From Niveibacterium sp. 24ML (GTDB lineage: Bacteria > Pseudomonadota > Gammaproteobacteria > Burkholderiales > Rhodocyclaceae): a stretch of 64,000 bases of DNA. Every line of letters starts with the position of its first letter. Position 1 is the stretch's first letter. Location of the stretch: the NCBI RefSeq assembly GCF_026586805.1, contig NZ_JAPFHA010000011.1, forward strand, positions 1-64,000, given 5' to 3'. A program made the position numbers and the translations under genes. The notes under the pieces were generated by a model. The model saw only the letters and a program-made list of their open reading frames with translations. It ran no database searches and was not told the DNA's origin. Positions 55,247-63,990 of this stretch are shown here, one piece after another.

Positions 55247-55794
55247 TGAAGGTAACAGCGACGGCTTTGCCCGAAGTTCTGATCCTTGAGCCCAAGGTAT
55301 TTGGCGACACACGCGGCTTCTTCATGGAGAGCTTCAACGCCAATACCTTCCGTGAGGCGACCGGGCTGGATGTTCAGTTTGTGCAAGACAACCACTCGCG
55401 TTCCAGCCGCGGTGTTCTGCGTGGCCTGCACTACCAGTTGCAGCAGCCGCAAGGCAAGCTGGTACGGGTGGCACGCGGCAGCGTGTTCGACGTGGCGGTG
55501 GATATGCGCCGCAGCTCGCCGAACTTCGGCAAGTGGGTGGGGGTCGAGCTAAGCGAAGAGAACAACCGCCAGCTCTGGGTGCCGGCAGGCTTTGCGCATG
55601 GCTTTGTCGTGCTCTCCGAAAGTGCCGACTTCTTGTACAAGACGACGGACTACTACGCGCCGGCCCATGAACGGGCGCTCAAATGGGATGACCCCACCGT
55701 TGGTGTTGCCTGGCCGCTGGGGGATATCGTTCCTTCGCTTTCAGCCAAGGACCAGCAGGGCAAAGCCTTCGCGGACTGTGACGCCTTCGCCTGA
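55246..55794 (+). CDS. rfbC: dTDP-4-dehydrorhamnose 3,5-epimerase
   Basis: This 182-residue cupin-fold epimerase shows EPKVFGDTRGFFMESFN, FVQDNHSRSSRGVLRGLHYQ (catalytic His), GSVFDVAVDMR and WVPAGFAHGFVVLSE. It completes the rml set in the order B-D-A-C. The ATG at 55246 is shared with the rfbA stop (TGATG). Confidence 0.96.
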   Translation: MKVTATALPEVLILEPKVFGDTRGFFMESFNANTFREATGLDVQFVQDNHSRSSRGVLRGLHYQLQQPQGKLVRVARGSVFDVAVDMRRSSPNFGKWVGVELSEENNRQLWVPAGFAHGFVVLSESADFLYKTTDYYAPAHERALKWDDPTVGVAWPLGDIVPSLSAKDQQGKAFADCDAFA

Positions 55795-55888
55795 TTGGCG
55801 AGTTGAATATTCCATTGTTCTGCGTTGAGGCAAGTCGGCGTCGGGGGCGCCGGCTAGCCTTCACGAATCATCCGTTCGGGAGACCAAT

Positions 55889-56992
55889 ATGGCCAAGGCT
55901 TTGATCCTTGCAGCCGGGCAGGGCACGCGCGTAAGACCTTTGACCAAGCACACACCCAAGCCGATGGTGCCGATTCTGGGCAAGCCGGTGATGGAGTACC
56001 TGATCGACCACCTTGCCGCTTACGGCGTGAAGGAGATCATGGTGAACGTGGCCTTCATGCACTGGAAGATCGAGAATTATTTTGGCGACGGCCGCCGCTT
56101 CGGGGTAGAGCTGGGCTATTCGTATGAAGGCGTGCGCGAGAACGGCGAAGTGGTTTGCAAGCCGGTCGGCTCGGCCGGCGGTATGCGCAAGATTCAGGAC
56201 TTTGGCGGGTTCTTCGACGATACCTTCGTCGTGTTGTGTGGCGACGCGATCATCGATCTGGATCTGAAGGCGGCGATCTTCGAACACAAGACCAAAGGCG
56301 CCATCGCCAGCGTGGTGACGCTGGACGTCCCGCGCGAAGAGACCAAGAACTACGGCATCGTGGTGTCGGATGAAACCGGGCGCATCACCTCCTTCCAGGA
56401 GAAGCCGAAACCGGAAGACGCCAAGTCGACCGCGGCCTCGACCGGCATCTACATCTTCGAGCCGGAAGTGCTCGACCTGATTCCGCCGGATACCGAGTTC
56501 GACATCGGTAGCCAACTGTTCCCCTTGCTGGTTGAGAAAGGCTTGCCCTTCTACGCCCAGAAGCGCTTTTTCAACTGGATCGACATCGGCCGCGTATCCG
56601 ATTACTACTCGGTGCTCATGCGCGTGCTGCGTGGCGAGATCGCGCAGATGGACATGCCGGGCAAGGAAGTCGCGCCGGGCGTGTGGGTGGGCCTGAACAC
56701 CTCGATCGCATGGGACAGCGTGCAGATTGTTGGGCCGGTGTATATCGGCTCCGGTGTTCGGATCGAGCCGGGTTGCAGCGTGATCGGGCCGGCCTGGATC
56801 GATCATGGCTGCCACCTGCGACACGGCGCCAAGGTAATCCGCAGCGTGTTGTTCGACTACACCCGCCTGGGCGAAGACATGGTGTTCGACGAGATGATCG
56901 CCTCGCCGCAGTACTGCGTTGATCGCAAGGGCGAGACCATGTACGTGGGTGATGATCGCTGCCCCTTGCGCTGGGGCGATGCGCGCGCCTGA
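55889..56992 (+). CDS. NDP-sugar synthase (nucleotidyltransferase with C-terminal beta-helix)
   Basis: This 367-residue protein has an N-terminal nucleotidyltransferase domain (KALILAAGQGTRVRPLTKHTPKPMVPI, core GQGTRVRPLT; VVLCGDAIIDLDL; FQEKPKPEDA; FNWIDIGRVSDYY). A C-terminal left-handed beta-helix follows (WVGLNTSIAWDSVQIVGPVYIGSG and so on). It resembles mannose-1-phosphate guanylyltransferase-type and GlmU-like enzymes, but the nucleotide and sugar are not certain. GGGAG lies seven bases upstream. With the upstream hexomutase it could supply another activated sugar. It closes the EPS locus and is followed by a bidirectional terminator. Confidence 0.85.
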   Translation: MAKALILAAGQGTRVRPLTKHTPKPMVPILGKPVMEYLIDHLAAYGVKEIMVNVAFMHWKIENYFGDGRRFGVELGYSYEGVRENGEVVCKPVGSAGGMRKIQDFGGFFDDTFVVLCGDAIIDLDLKAAIFEHKTKGAIASVVTLDVPREETKNYGIVVSDETGRITSFQEKPKPEDAKSTAASTGIYIFEPEVLDLIPPDTEFDIGSQLFPLLVEKGLPFYAQKRFFNWIDIGRVSDYYSVLMRVLRGEIAQMDMPGKEVAPGVWVGLNTSIAWDSVQIVGPVYIGSGVRIEPGCSVIGPAWIDHGCHLRHGAKVIRSVLFDYTRLGEDMVFDEMIASPQYCVDRKGETMYVGDDRCPLRWGDARA

Positions 56993-57014
56993 GCAGATGT
57001 GTCGTCACCGAAAG

Positions 57015-57040
57015 AAAACGCCGGCAATCGCCGGCGTTTT
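57015..57040. terminator. Bidirectional intrinsic terminator
   Basis: AAAACGCCGGC-AATC-GCCGGCGTTTT is a perfect 11-bp inverted repeat with a T-run on both strands. It serves the rightward EPS unit and the leftward arginase gene that converge here. Confidence 0.93.
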
Positions 57041-57060
57041 TTTGTTTGGATGGCTGGTCG

Positions 57061-57984
57061 TCAGCGACGCGGCTTGCGCATCAGCGTCGATTTGCCAAAC
57101 AGGCTTTCGATCAGGTCGACGGCCAGCAGCGCGGTCTGATTCTGGTGGTCCAGCGCGGGGTTGAGTTCGACCACGTCGAGCGAGCTGAGCATGCCGGTGT
57201 CGGCAATCATCTCCATGCACAGTTGCGCTTCACGGTAGGTGGGGCCGCCACGCACCGTGGTGCCAACACCGGGCGCAATCTCGGGGTCCAGGAAGTCGAC
57301 GTCGAAGCTCACATGCAGGTGGGTGTCCGGGTCCATGTCGTCGAGGGCCAGCTCCATCGCGGCGCGCATGCCGGCTTCATCGATGAAGCGCATGTCGAAC
57401 ACCTCAAGGTTTTTCGTGTGCACCAGACGCTTTTCGCCTTCATCGACGCTGCGGATGCCGATCTGGCGGATCCACTCGGGGTCAATTGCCGGTGTGTGGC
57501 CGCCGATTTCGATCAGCGACTGCGGCCCCAGCCCGCACAGGCACGCGACCGGCATGCCGTGGATGTTGCCGCTGGGCGTGATTTCACTGGTGTTGAAGTC
57601 GGCATGGGCGTCCAGCCACAGAATGCGCAGCTTGCGGCCGGTTTCGCGGCAGCGCCGTGCGATCGCGCTGATCGAACCGATTGCAAGGCAATGATCGCCG
57701 CCGAGCATGATCGGCAGCCGCCCCCGCACCAGTTCGGCATAAATCGCCTCATGCACGGCGCGATTCCAGGCCACCACTTCGGCGAGGTGGCGGTAGCCAT
57801 CGACCGGCGGCAGCCAGGGGTTCTTCGGTCCGGCGATGTTGCCGCAGTCCTCCACATCCAGGTCGTGGCGCTGCAGCATCGGGCCGATGTCGGCGACCCG
57901 CATGGCCTCTGGGCCCATCGAAGCGCCGCGGCTTCCTGCGCCGATATCGGTGGGTGCGCCAATCAGACTGATGCGATTGTTCAT
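57061..57984 (-). CDS. rocF: Arginase
   Basis: This 307-residue ureohydrolase splits arginine to ornithine and urea. The binuclear manganese site is visible: GGDHCLAIGS (His98), WLDAHADFNTSE and SFDVDFLDPEIAPG. TSEITPSGNIHGMPV is the arginase-type substrate loop. It is a single gene ending at the shared terminator, and it diverges from rlmF across 219 bp. Confidence 0.94.
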   Translation of the reverse strand: MNNRISLIGAPTDIGAGSRGASMGPEAMRVADIGPMLQRHDLDVEDCGNIAGPKNPWLPPVDGYRHLAEVVAWNRAVHEAIYAELVRGRLPIMLGGDHCLAIGSISAIARRCRETGRKLRILWLDAHADFNTSEITPSGNIHGMPVACLCGLGPQSLIEIGGHTPAIDPEWIRQIGIRSVDEGEKRLVHTKNLEVFDMRFIDEAGMRAAMELALDDMDPDTHLHVSFDVDFLDPEIAPGVGTTVRGGPTYREAQLCMEMIADTGMLSSLDVVELNPALDHQNQTALLAVDLIESLFGKSTLMRKPRR

Positions 57985-58203
57985 GTCGGGGCCGGTGAGG
58001 GTGGGTAACGCGCGATTTCACCGCATAAATGCTTTCCGGCGCAATCGCACGTGCGACGCAATGGCACGCATGTGCGACGCGCTGCAGCGGGCAACGGTTC
58101 GTCGGTGCGGCGCTGAACACGGCGCAGGCGTGAGTTGGCCGCTCGGGTTTACCATGCGGCCTTGCCTCATCACATTCATTGCCCCTTGGGCAGATCGAAG
58201 CTC

Positions 58204-59205
58204 ATGTCAAAACAACCGCACGGCCGAGGGGCCGACAACCCGGTGCCAAGTGCCTCGCCGAAGCCAGGCCTGCATCCGGCCAACCCCCACCGTTCCCGCT
58301 ACGACTTTGATCAGTTGATTGCGCAGCATCCGCCGCTGGGCGATTTCGTTGAAATCAACGCGTTCGGCGACGCGTCGATCGATTTCGCAGATCCGGATGC
58401 CGTGCGGGCGCTCAATCGTGCCTTGCTCAAGCAAAGCTACGGTATCACCGGCTGGGTGCTGCCGCCGCAGTACCTTTGTCCGCCGATTCCCGGACGCGCT
58501 GACTATCTGTTGCATGCCGCCGAACTGCTGGCCGAATGCAATGATGGCGTCATCCCTTGCGGCGACATGATCAGCGTGCTCGATCTGGGGGTCGGCGCCA
58601 ACTGCATCTATCCGCTGATCGGGCACGCCGAATTTGGCTGGCGCTTCGTGGGCAGCGACATCGACCGCGATGCGCTGGCCTGCGCGCAGCAGACGCTCGA
58701 TGCCAACCCGGGCTTTGGCGATGCGATCGAACTGCGCCTTCAGCCCTTCGATTCAGTCTTGTTCAGGAATGTGCTCGGGCACCGCGACTGGTTCGAGCTG
58801 GTGGTCTGCAATCCGCCGTTTCATGCCTCGCCAGCGGAGGCGCGCGCGGGCTCCACCCGCAAGTGGAAGAACCTCGGGCGGGCGGGCGACGAGGGCGCCG
58901 CGCCAGTGCTCAACTTCAGCGGGCAGGCGGGCGAGCTGTACTGTCATGGCGGCGAATCGGGGATTGTGCGCCGCATGGTGGCGCAAAGTGCGGACTACCG
59001 CTTCCGCTGCCTCTGGTTCACGACGCTGGTGTCCAAGTCATCCAACCTGCCAGCGATCTACCGTGCCCTTGATCGGGCGCGGGTAGCTGACTACCGCACG
59101 GTCGAGATGGCGCAAGGGCAAAAGAAGAGCCGCTTCGTGGCCTGGACCTTCTTCGATGCAGAGGGCCGGCGCGCCTGGCGCAACGGTGAGCGCCGCGAGG
59201 ACTGA
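58204..59205 (+). CDS. rlmF: 23S rRNA (adenine-1618-N6)-methyltransferase
   Basis: This 333-residue Rossmann methyltransferase shows VLDLGVGANCIYPLIG for SAM, GSDIDRDAL, the N6-adenine motif VVCNPPFHAS and KKSRFVAWTF near the end. The ATG at 58204 gives MSKQPHGRG, the usual basic leader. A longer frame upstream has no support. It acts on the large ribosomal subunit and is unrelated to its neighbours. Confidence 0.93.
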   Translation: MSKQPHGRGADNPVPSASPKPGLHPANPHRSRYDFDQLIAQHPPLGDFVEINAFGDASIDFADPDAVRALNRALLKQSYGITGWVLPPQYLCPPIPGRADYLLHAAELLAECNDGVIPCGDMISVLDLGVGANCIYPLIGHAEFGWRFVGSDIDRDALACAQQTLDANPGFGDAIELRLQPFDSVLFRNVLGHRDWFELVVCNPPFHASPAEARAGSTRKWKNLGRAGDEGAAPVLNFSGQAGELYCHGGESGIVRRMVAQSADYRFRCLWFTTLVSKSSNLPAIYRALDRARVADYRTVEMAQGQKKSRFVAWTFFDAEGRRAWRNGERRED

Positions 59206-59259
59206 TCACCGTAGCCGCCGGCGGTGCGGCGTTCGCGCACGGCTTGGCAGCGCGCCGAC

Positions 59260-60579
59260 TCAGACCTTGCGGTCTGCCTCAGCCGCCGGCCGGGGGGCGG
59301 CAATGCTCGCCACCGCAGCGAAACCGCCACCGGGCGTGCGGAAGTTGGTGGTCTGGCCGCGGTAGAGGCGAGCCGCGAACAATTGCACCTGACCGGCGTA
59401 GGCGTAGGCGCGCAGATCGCTCTTGAGCTCGACCGAGGCGCCGTCGAGGTTTCGGATCCGCGCCGCGGGCGCCACGAGGCGTTGCGCGACATAGTCGCCG
59501 GCGATGATTTCCTCGAAAACGCGGCGCGTCAGTTTGTCGCCGCGGTAAGTTGCTTTGCTGCCGAAACCGGCTGCCGGCTTGAAAAACCACTGGCGGCGAT
59601 CCTGCCAGAGCGCGTCCGCATCGTCTGCGTTAACGATCCGGGTTTCCGGCACCACGCGCTGGCACAGCGCGATATCGGCTTCGGCAGCGCCGATTCGCCG
59701 CAAGTACCCGGTATCGCCCAGCCGCGCAAGGTGGCGCTTGTCGGCATACAAGGCATGTGCGCGCGGGTGGGGCGTGATGACGGCCGTGGCGTTCAACCAT
59801 GCGTGCAGCAGCGCATGGCTGGCTGCGGATTCAAAGGCGAAGTCCGTGCTGCGGTTGTAGACGAGGTCCACCACCGCATCCGCCAGCCAAAGCTGGTCAT
59901 TTTCGTGGCGCAGATCGCGTGGGTCGCAGATGCTGGCGCGAATGCCGTGCCGTTCAAACAGGCGCTGGAAGAGCAGGAACTCGGGCAGCAAGTACTGTTC
60001 GCCCGGGTTCTCGTCAACGATGGCAATGTGGCGGAGCGGCGCATCGCCTCGTGCGGCGGCCCATTCCTTGCGGAACATCGCAACGAAGCCTGTTTCGATG
60101 GCGTCATCGCGGCCAGCGGTGTCGGCAGCGTTGCAGCAGGCATGCTGGGCGCGGGCGAGCACTGCGTTGAGCAGACCGCCGCCTGCGTTGGTGTTGATTT
60201 CGATGAGCTGGGGGCCGTCCTCGCCAAGGTGGAAGTCGTAGCCCATGAAAACGCCCCGTGCAGGGCTCTCGATCTGGTTGCTCGGCAAGGTGCCGTTCAG
60301 CGCTGTGGCCTGCCAGCCGGGCAGTGCAACGATGCGTTCATGGGCAGCAATGAAATCGGCCATGCGTGCCAGGTCGTGCGCAGCCACGTAGACGGTGGTG
60401 TCCGAGAACAGATGCAGGCGCGCTTCTTCGATCATTGCCAACAAGGCGCCATCGAGTGGATCACCGCGCAACTCGCGCTTCAAGCGCTCGTGGTCGAGCG
60501 TCACGCACGCGCATCGCTGGTTCAGCCATGCGGCGAGCGATCCTTGTGCCTTGAGCTGGGCTTCGGTGCATTCAGTCAT
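59260..60579 (-). CDS. ATP-grasp-like protein of unknown function, circularly permuted order
   Basis: This 439-residue protein has no name I recognise. Two stretches resemble ATP-grasp nucleotide sites. An acidic metal-binding-type motif (PQLIEINTNAGGG, Glu127 and Asn129) comes before a glycine-rich Lys segment (WFFKPAAGFGSKATYRGD, Lys334), followed by FEEIIAGDYVAQRLV. In ordinary ATP-grasp enzymes the order is the reverse, so the fold may be permuted as in glutathionylspermidine-synthase-like proteins. There is no signal peptide. It is convergent with rlmF and tandem with, but separated from, the enoyl-CoA hydratase gene. An amide- or peptide-ligase activity is a guess. Confidence 0.6.
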   Translation of the reverse strand: MTECTEAQLKAQGSLAAWLNQRCACVTLDHERLKRELRGDPLDGALLAMIEEARLHLFSDTTVYVAAHDLARMADFIAAHERIVALPGWQATALNGTLPSNQIESPARGVFMGYDFHLGEDGPQLIEINTNAGGGLLNAVLARAQHACCNAADTAGRDDAIETGFVAMFRKEWAAARGDAPLRHIAIVDENPGEQYLLPEFLLFQRLFERHGIRASICDPRDLRHENDQLWLADAVVDLVYNRSTDFAFESAASHALLHAWLNATAVITPHPRAHALYADKRHLARLGDTGYLRRIGAAEADIALCQRVVPETRIVNADDADALWQDRRQWFFKPAAGFGSKATYRGDKLTRRVFEEIIAGDYVAQRLVAPAARIRNLDGASVELKSDLRAYAYAGQVQLFAARLYRGQTTNFRTPGGGFAAVASIAAPRPAAEADRKV

Positions 60580-60648
60580 GTGGCGTCCTATTCTGCGGTC
60601 TCATGACGATGGGGCCGATTTGCAGCCGATCAAGCCGCCCCGCGCCAG

Positions 60649-61422
60649 TCAGAAGCGGGAGAAATCCGGTTTGCGCTTTTCAACAAAGGCCGCGAATGCT
60701 TCGCCAGCTTCCTCTGACTTGAGCAGTTGCTTGAAGAGTGCGGCCTCGGCGGCGATCGTGCTGCGTGCGGCGCTCTGGCTTGCGCGGCGAATCAGTTCGC
60801 GGGTACCCAGCAAGGCTTGCGGCGGCTTGCTGGCAAGCTTGTGGGCCCAGGCCAGGGCGTGGTCGAAGACCTTCCCGTTGGGCAACACGATGTTCACGAG
60901 GCCGGCGCCGGCGGCAGTATGGGCGTCGAAGGGCTCACCCAGCAGCAGCCACTCGTTTGCGCGCGCGGCACCCACACGCTGTGCCAGCAACAAGCTTGAG
61001 CCGCCCTCGGCGCAGAGGCCAAGGCTGACAAAGGGCACCGCAAAGCTCGTCTGCTCGCCGCAGGCCACCAGATCGCAGTGGAGCAGAAGCGTCGTGCCGA
61101 TCCCGACGGCGGGCCCGCACACGGCAGCCACCATCGGTTTGCGCAGCTCGGTGAGCAGGCGCAGCAAACGCATGACCGGTGCGCTGTCGTCCAGCGGCGG
61201 GTTGGCCATGAAGTCGGCAATGTCATTGCCGGCACTGAACGCGATCTCGCTGCCGGTGATCAGCATTGCGCGAATCTGCGGGTCGGCTTCGGCCTGCGTG
61301 AATGCCGCAATCAGTGCCTCGTACATTTCGGCCGTCAAGGCATTCTTCTTTTCCGGGCGATTGATCCGGATGATGCAGACGCGGTCCTGGGTCTCGCTGG
61401 TGATCAGCGCTGCTGTGTCCAT
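60649..61422 (-). CDS. Enoyl-CoA hydratase/isomerase family protein
   Basis: This 257-residue crotonase shows INRPEKKNALTAEMYEAL, the oxyanion-hole segment GSEIAFSAGNDIADF, CGPAVGIGTTLLLHCDLV and VSLGLCAEGGSSLLLAQRVG. The ATG at 61422 has GGGAG six bases upstream. Which acyl-CoA it hydrates or isomerises cannot be told. It diverges from mobB across 154 bp. Confidence 0.88.
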   Translation of the reverse strand: MDTAALITSETQDRVCIIRINRPEKKNALTAEMYEALIAAFTQAEADPQIRAMLITGSEIAFSAGNDIADFMANPPLDDSAPVMRLLRLLTELRKPMVAAVCGPAVGIGTTLLLHCDLVACGEQTSFAVPFVSLGLCAEGGSSLLLAQRVGAARANEWLLLGEPFDAHTAAGAGLVNIVLPNGKVFDHALAWAHKLASKPPQALLGTRELIRRASQSAARSTIAAEAALFKQLLKSEEAGEAFAAFVEKRKPDFSRF

Positions 61423-61576
61423 TGTGTGCTCCCTGATGGTTCTGTCTCCATACGCCGCAGTATAGTGACTTGGCTGGCCACGGCAGCTGTGCGTGGTGAT
61501 TGCCTTGATTCGCACGCTTGGCATTTACAACAGGCATCTGCGATCCTTGCCGGCTTTCCAGTTGCGTGTGGTTTCA

Positions 61577-62071
61577 ATGAAGGTATTCGGTTTCGCCGGC
61601 TATTCCGGCTCAGGCAAGACCACGCTGATCGAAGCGCTGATTCCCTTGATCCGCGCGCGCGGCTTGCGCGTATCACTGATCAAGCACACTCACCACGGCT
61701 TCGATATCGATAAGCCGGGCAAGGACTCGTTCCGCTTTCGCGCAGCCGGTGCCAGTGAAGTGCTGCTGGCCGGCGGGCAGCGCTGGGCGCTGATGCACGA
61801 GCTCTGCGATGAACCCGAACCGACGCTGGACGAGCAGCTTGCGCGGCTTGCGGCGGTGGATCTGGTGTTGGTGGAGGGCTTTCGCGGCACGCCGATTCCG
61901 AAAATCGAGGTCTACCGGCCCGCAGCCGGCCACGAACTGCTGCACGCACGCTTCCCGAACGTGATCGCTGTTGCAAGCGACGTCAAACTTGATGTGCCCG
62001 TGCCGCTGCTCGACCTGAACGACCCGGCGGCGATTGCGAACTTCATACTCGAAACGGTGGGCCTGTCATGA
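61577..62071 (+). CDS. mobB: Molybdopterin-guanine dinucleotide biosynthesis adaptor MobB
   Basis: This 164-residue P-loop protein shows GFAGYSGSGKTTLIEALIP, LIKHTHHGFDIDKPGKDSFRFRAAGA (core IKHTHHGFDIDKPGKDS) and LVLVEGFRGTPIPKIEV. It is thought to bind GTP in the last step of molybdenum cofactor modification. The ATG at 61577 was chosen as the family-typical start. The stop overlaps moeA by 4 nt. Confidence 0.94.
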   Translation: MKVFGFAGYSGSGKTTLIEALIPLIRARGLRVSLIKHTHHGFDIDKPGKDSFRFRAAGASEVLLAGGQRWALMHELCDEPEPTLDEQLARLAAVDLVLVEGFRGTPIPKIEVYRPAAGHELLHARFPNVIAVASDVKLDVPVPLLDLNDPAAIANFILETVGLS

Positions 62072-63270
62072 AACACCCCTTGCTTAGTTACGAAGCGGCG
62101 CTTACACGTTTGCTTGACGCCGCACGGGTGCAGGGCAAGACCGAAATGGTGGGTTTGCTCCAGGCGCAGGGCCGGATCCTGGCCGCGCCGCTGCTTTCCG
62201 ATTGCGCGGTGCCGCCGCACGACAATTCGGCCATGGATGGCTACGCGCTGCGTTGTGCCGATGTGGCGGCAGCGGGCACGCGCCTGCAGGTGGCGCAGCG
62301 CATTGCTGCCGGTGCCACCGGGTCCGCCTTGCAGGCGGGAACGGCCGCACGCATTTTCACTGGCGCGCCCATCCCGCCCGGCGCCGATGCGGTGGTGATG
62401 CAGGAGCGTTGCCGCGCGGACGGCGATGGCGTGTGGGTCGATGAGTTGCCACGGCTCGGTCAGAACATCCGCCGCGCGGGCGAAGACATTTTGCAAGGCG
62501 CGGTCGTGATCGAGGCGGGCCGGCAGTTGGGTGCGGCGCACATCGGGCTTGCCGCATCAGTTGGCGCCACGCAGCTTCTGGTGCACCGGCCCCTGCGGGT
62601 GGCGGTGTTCTTCACGGGTGACGAGCTGCGCGAACCGGGCGAGGCTTTGCCCGCGGGCGCGATCTACAACTCGAATCGCTACGTCCTGCGCGCCTTGCTC
62701 GATCAACTCGGATGCCAGGTCACGGACCTGGGCATCGTCCGCGACGATGCCGCGAAAACCCGCGAAGCCTTGCGCAGCGCGGCAGCGGGCCACGACGTGG
62801 TGATCACCTGCGGCGGCGTGTCGGTCGGTGAGGAAGACCATGTCAAAGCGGCGGTCGAGGCCGAAGGCGCGTTGTCACTCTGGAAGATCGCGATCAAGCC
62901 GGGCAAGCCGTTGGCCTTTGGCCGGGTTGGCGAGGCGGACTTCATCGGCTTGCCGGGCAATCCGGTTTCGGCCTATGTGACCTTTCTGACGCTGGTGCAA
63001 CCGTTTCTGCGCAAACGTCAGGGGCGGCGGGGCGCAAACATGCCGCCGCGCCGGGTCAAGGCCGGTTTTGAATGGCCGCGCGCCGATGATCGCCGCGAGT
63101 TTCTGCGTGCGCAGATCGACGAAGCCGGGCGGGCAGTTCTTTTTCCGAAGCAAGGCTCCGGCGTGCTGACCTCCTGCGCCTGGGCCCACGGCCTGGTGGT
63201 GTTGGCGCCGTCGCAGACCGTGGCGATCGGTGATGAGGTGCAATTCTTGAGCGTGCAGGAGCTAACCTGA
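62068..63270 (+). CDS. moeA: Molybdopterin molybdenumtransferase MoeA
   Basis: This 400-residue enzyme inserts molybdenum into adenylated molybdopterin. It shows PPHDNSAMDGYALRCAD, ARIFTGAPIPPGADAVVMQE, VAVFFTGDELREPGEALP, ITCGGVSVGEEDHVK and GLPGNPVSAYVTFLTLVQP. All match MoeA. It is coupled to mobB and lies just before moaD. Confidence 0.95.
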   Translation: MKHPLLSYEAALTRLLDAARVQGKTEMVGLLQAQGRILAAPLLSDCAVPPHDNSAMDGYALRCADVAAAGTRLQVAQRIAAGATGSALQAGTAARIFTGAPIPPGADAVVMQERCRADGDGVWVDELPRLGQNIRRAGEDILQGAVVIEAGRQLGAAHIGLAASVGATQLLVHRPLRVAVFFTGDELREPGEALPAGAIYNSNRYVLRALLDQLGCQVTDLGIVRDDAAKTREALRSAAAGHDVVITCGGVSVGEEDHVKAAVEAEGALSLWKIAIKPGKPLAFGRVGEADFIGLPGNPVSAYVTFLTLVQPFLRKRQGRRGANMPPRRVKAGFEWPRADDRREFLRAQIDEAGRAVLFPKQGSGVLTSCAWAHGLVVLAPSQTVAIGDEVQFLSVQELT

Positions 63271-63273
63271 GTC

Positions 63274-63528
63274 ATGAGCGTGAAAGTGCTTTTCTTTGCC
63301 TCCTTGCGTGAAGCGCTTGGGGTTGGCGAAATCAGCGTCGATCTGGCACCCGCAGGTTCCAGCGTTGGGGCTGTACGCGAGGCGCTGGCCGCGCGTGGCG
63401 GGGATTGGGCCGCCCTTGGGCCGGGGCGCGCGGTGCGGGCCGCAGTGAATCAGGACATGGTGCCGGCATCGCACGTGTTGCGAGATGGCGATGAACTTGC
63501 GTTCTTCCCGCCGGTGACCGGCGGTTGA
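63274..63528 (+). CDS. moaD: Molybdopterin synthase small subunit MoaD
   Basis: This 84-residue ubiquitin-like sulfur carrier starts MSVKVLFFASLREALG and ends FFPPVTGG. The terminal Gly-Gly is the site of thiocarboxylation. It lies 3 nt after moeA and 9 nt before moaE, its partner subunit. Confidence 0.95.
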   Translation: MSVKVLFFASLREALGVGEISVDLAPAGSSVGAVREALAARGGDWAALGPGRAVRAAVNQDMVPASHVLRDGDELAFFPPVTGG

Positions 63529-63537
63529 GGGCGGCCC

Positions 63538-63990
63538 ATGAGCGTATCCGTACAAACCGAAGACTTCGACCTCGCGCGTGAAACCGCCGCACTCACGCAG
63601 GGCCGCAGTGATTGCGGCGCGGTGGCCAGCTTCGTCGGGCTGGTGCGGGGCGCGAGTGATGGCGTCAGCGCCATGACGCTGGAACACTACCCCGGCATGA
63701 CTGAGCGCGCCCTCGGGCAGATCGAAGCCGAGGCGCACGCCCGCTGGAAGATCGCCGCGGTGCGCATCATCCACCGCGTTGGGCGCCTCTTGCCGGGGGA
63801 ACAGATCGTGTTTGTAGGGGTTGCATCAAGCCACCGGGGCGAGGCCTTCGCGGCCTGCGAGTTCATCATGGACTACCTGAAGACGCGCGCGCCGTTCTGG
63901 AAGAAGGAAGAAACCCCCAGCGGCGCGCGCTGGGTTGACGCCCGCGAGACCGACGAGACCGCTGCCAGCCGTTGGGATTCCTCCGCCTGA
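63538..63990 (+). CDS. moaE: Molybdopterin synthase catalytic subunit MoaE
   Basis: This 150-residue subunit converts precursor Z to molybdopterin using sulfur from MoaD. It shows CGAVASFVGLVRG, MTLEHYPGMTERAL, IHRVGRLLPGEQIVFVGVAS and RGEAFAACEFIMDYLKTRAPFWKKE (core MDYLKTRAPFWKKE, with the catalytic Lys). It is complete and ends ten bases before the window edge. Confidence 0.96.
   Translation: MSVSVQTEDFDLARETAALTQGRSDCGAVASFVGLVRGASDGVSAMTLEHYPGMTERALGQIEAEAHARWKIAAVRIIHRVGRLLPGEQIVFVGVASSHRGEAFAACEFIMDYLKTRAPFWKKEETPSGARWVDARETDETAASRWDSSA

Noticed and set aside
59261-59276. CAGACC-TTGC-GGTCTG hairpin as a terminator for rlmF or the ATP-grasp gene
   Set aside because: It overlaps the stop of the leftward gene, has only six pairs and no T-run on either strand.
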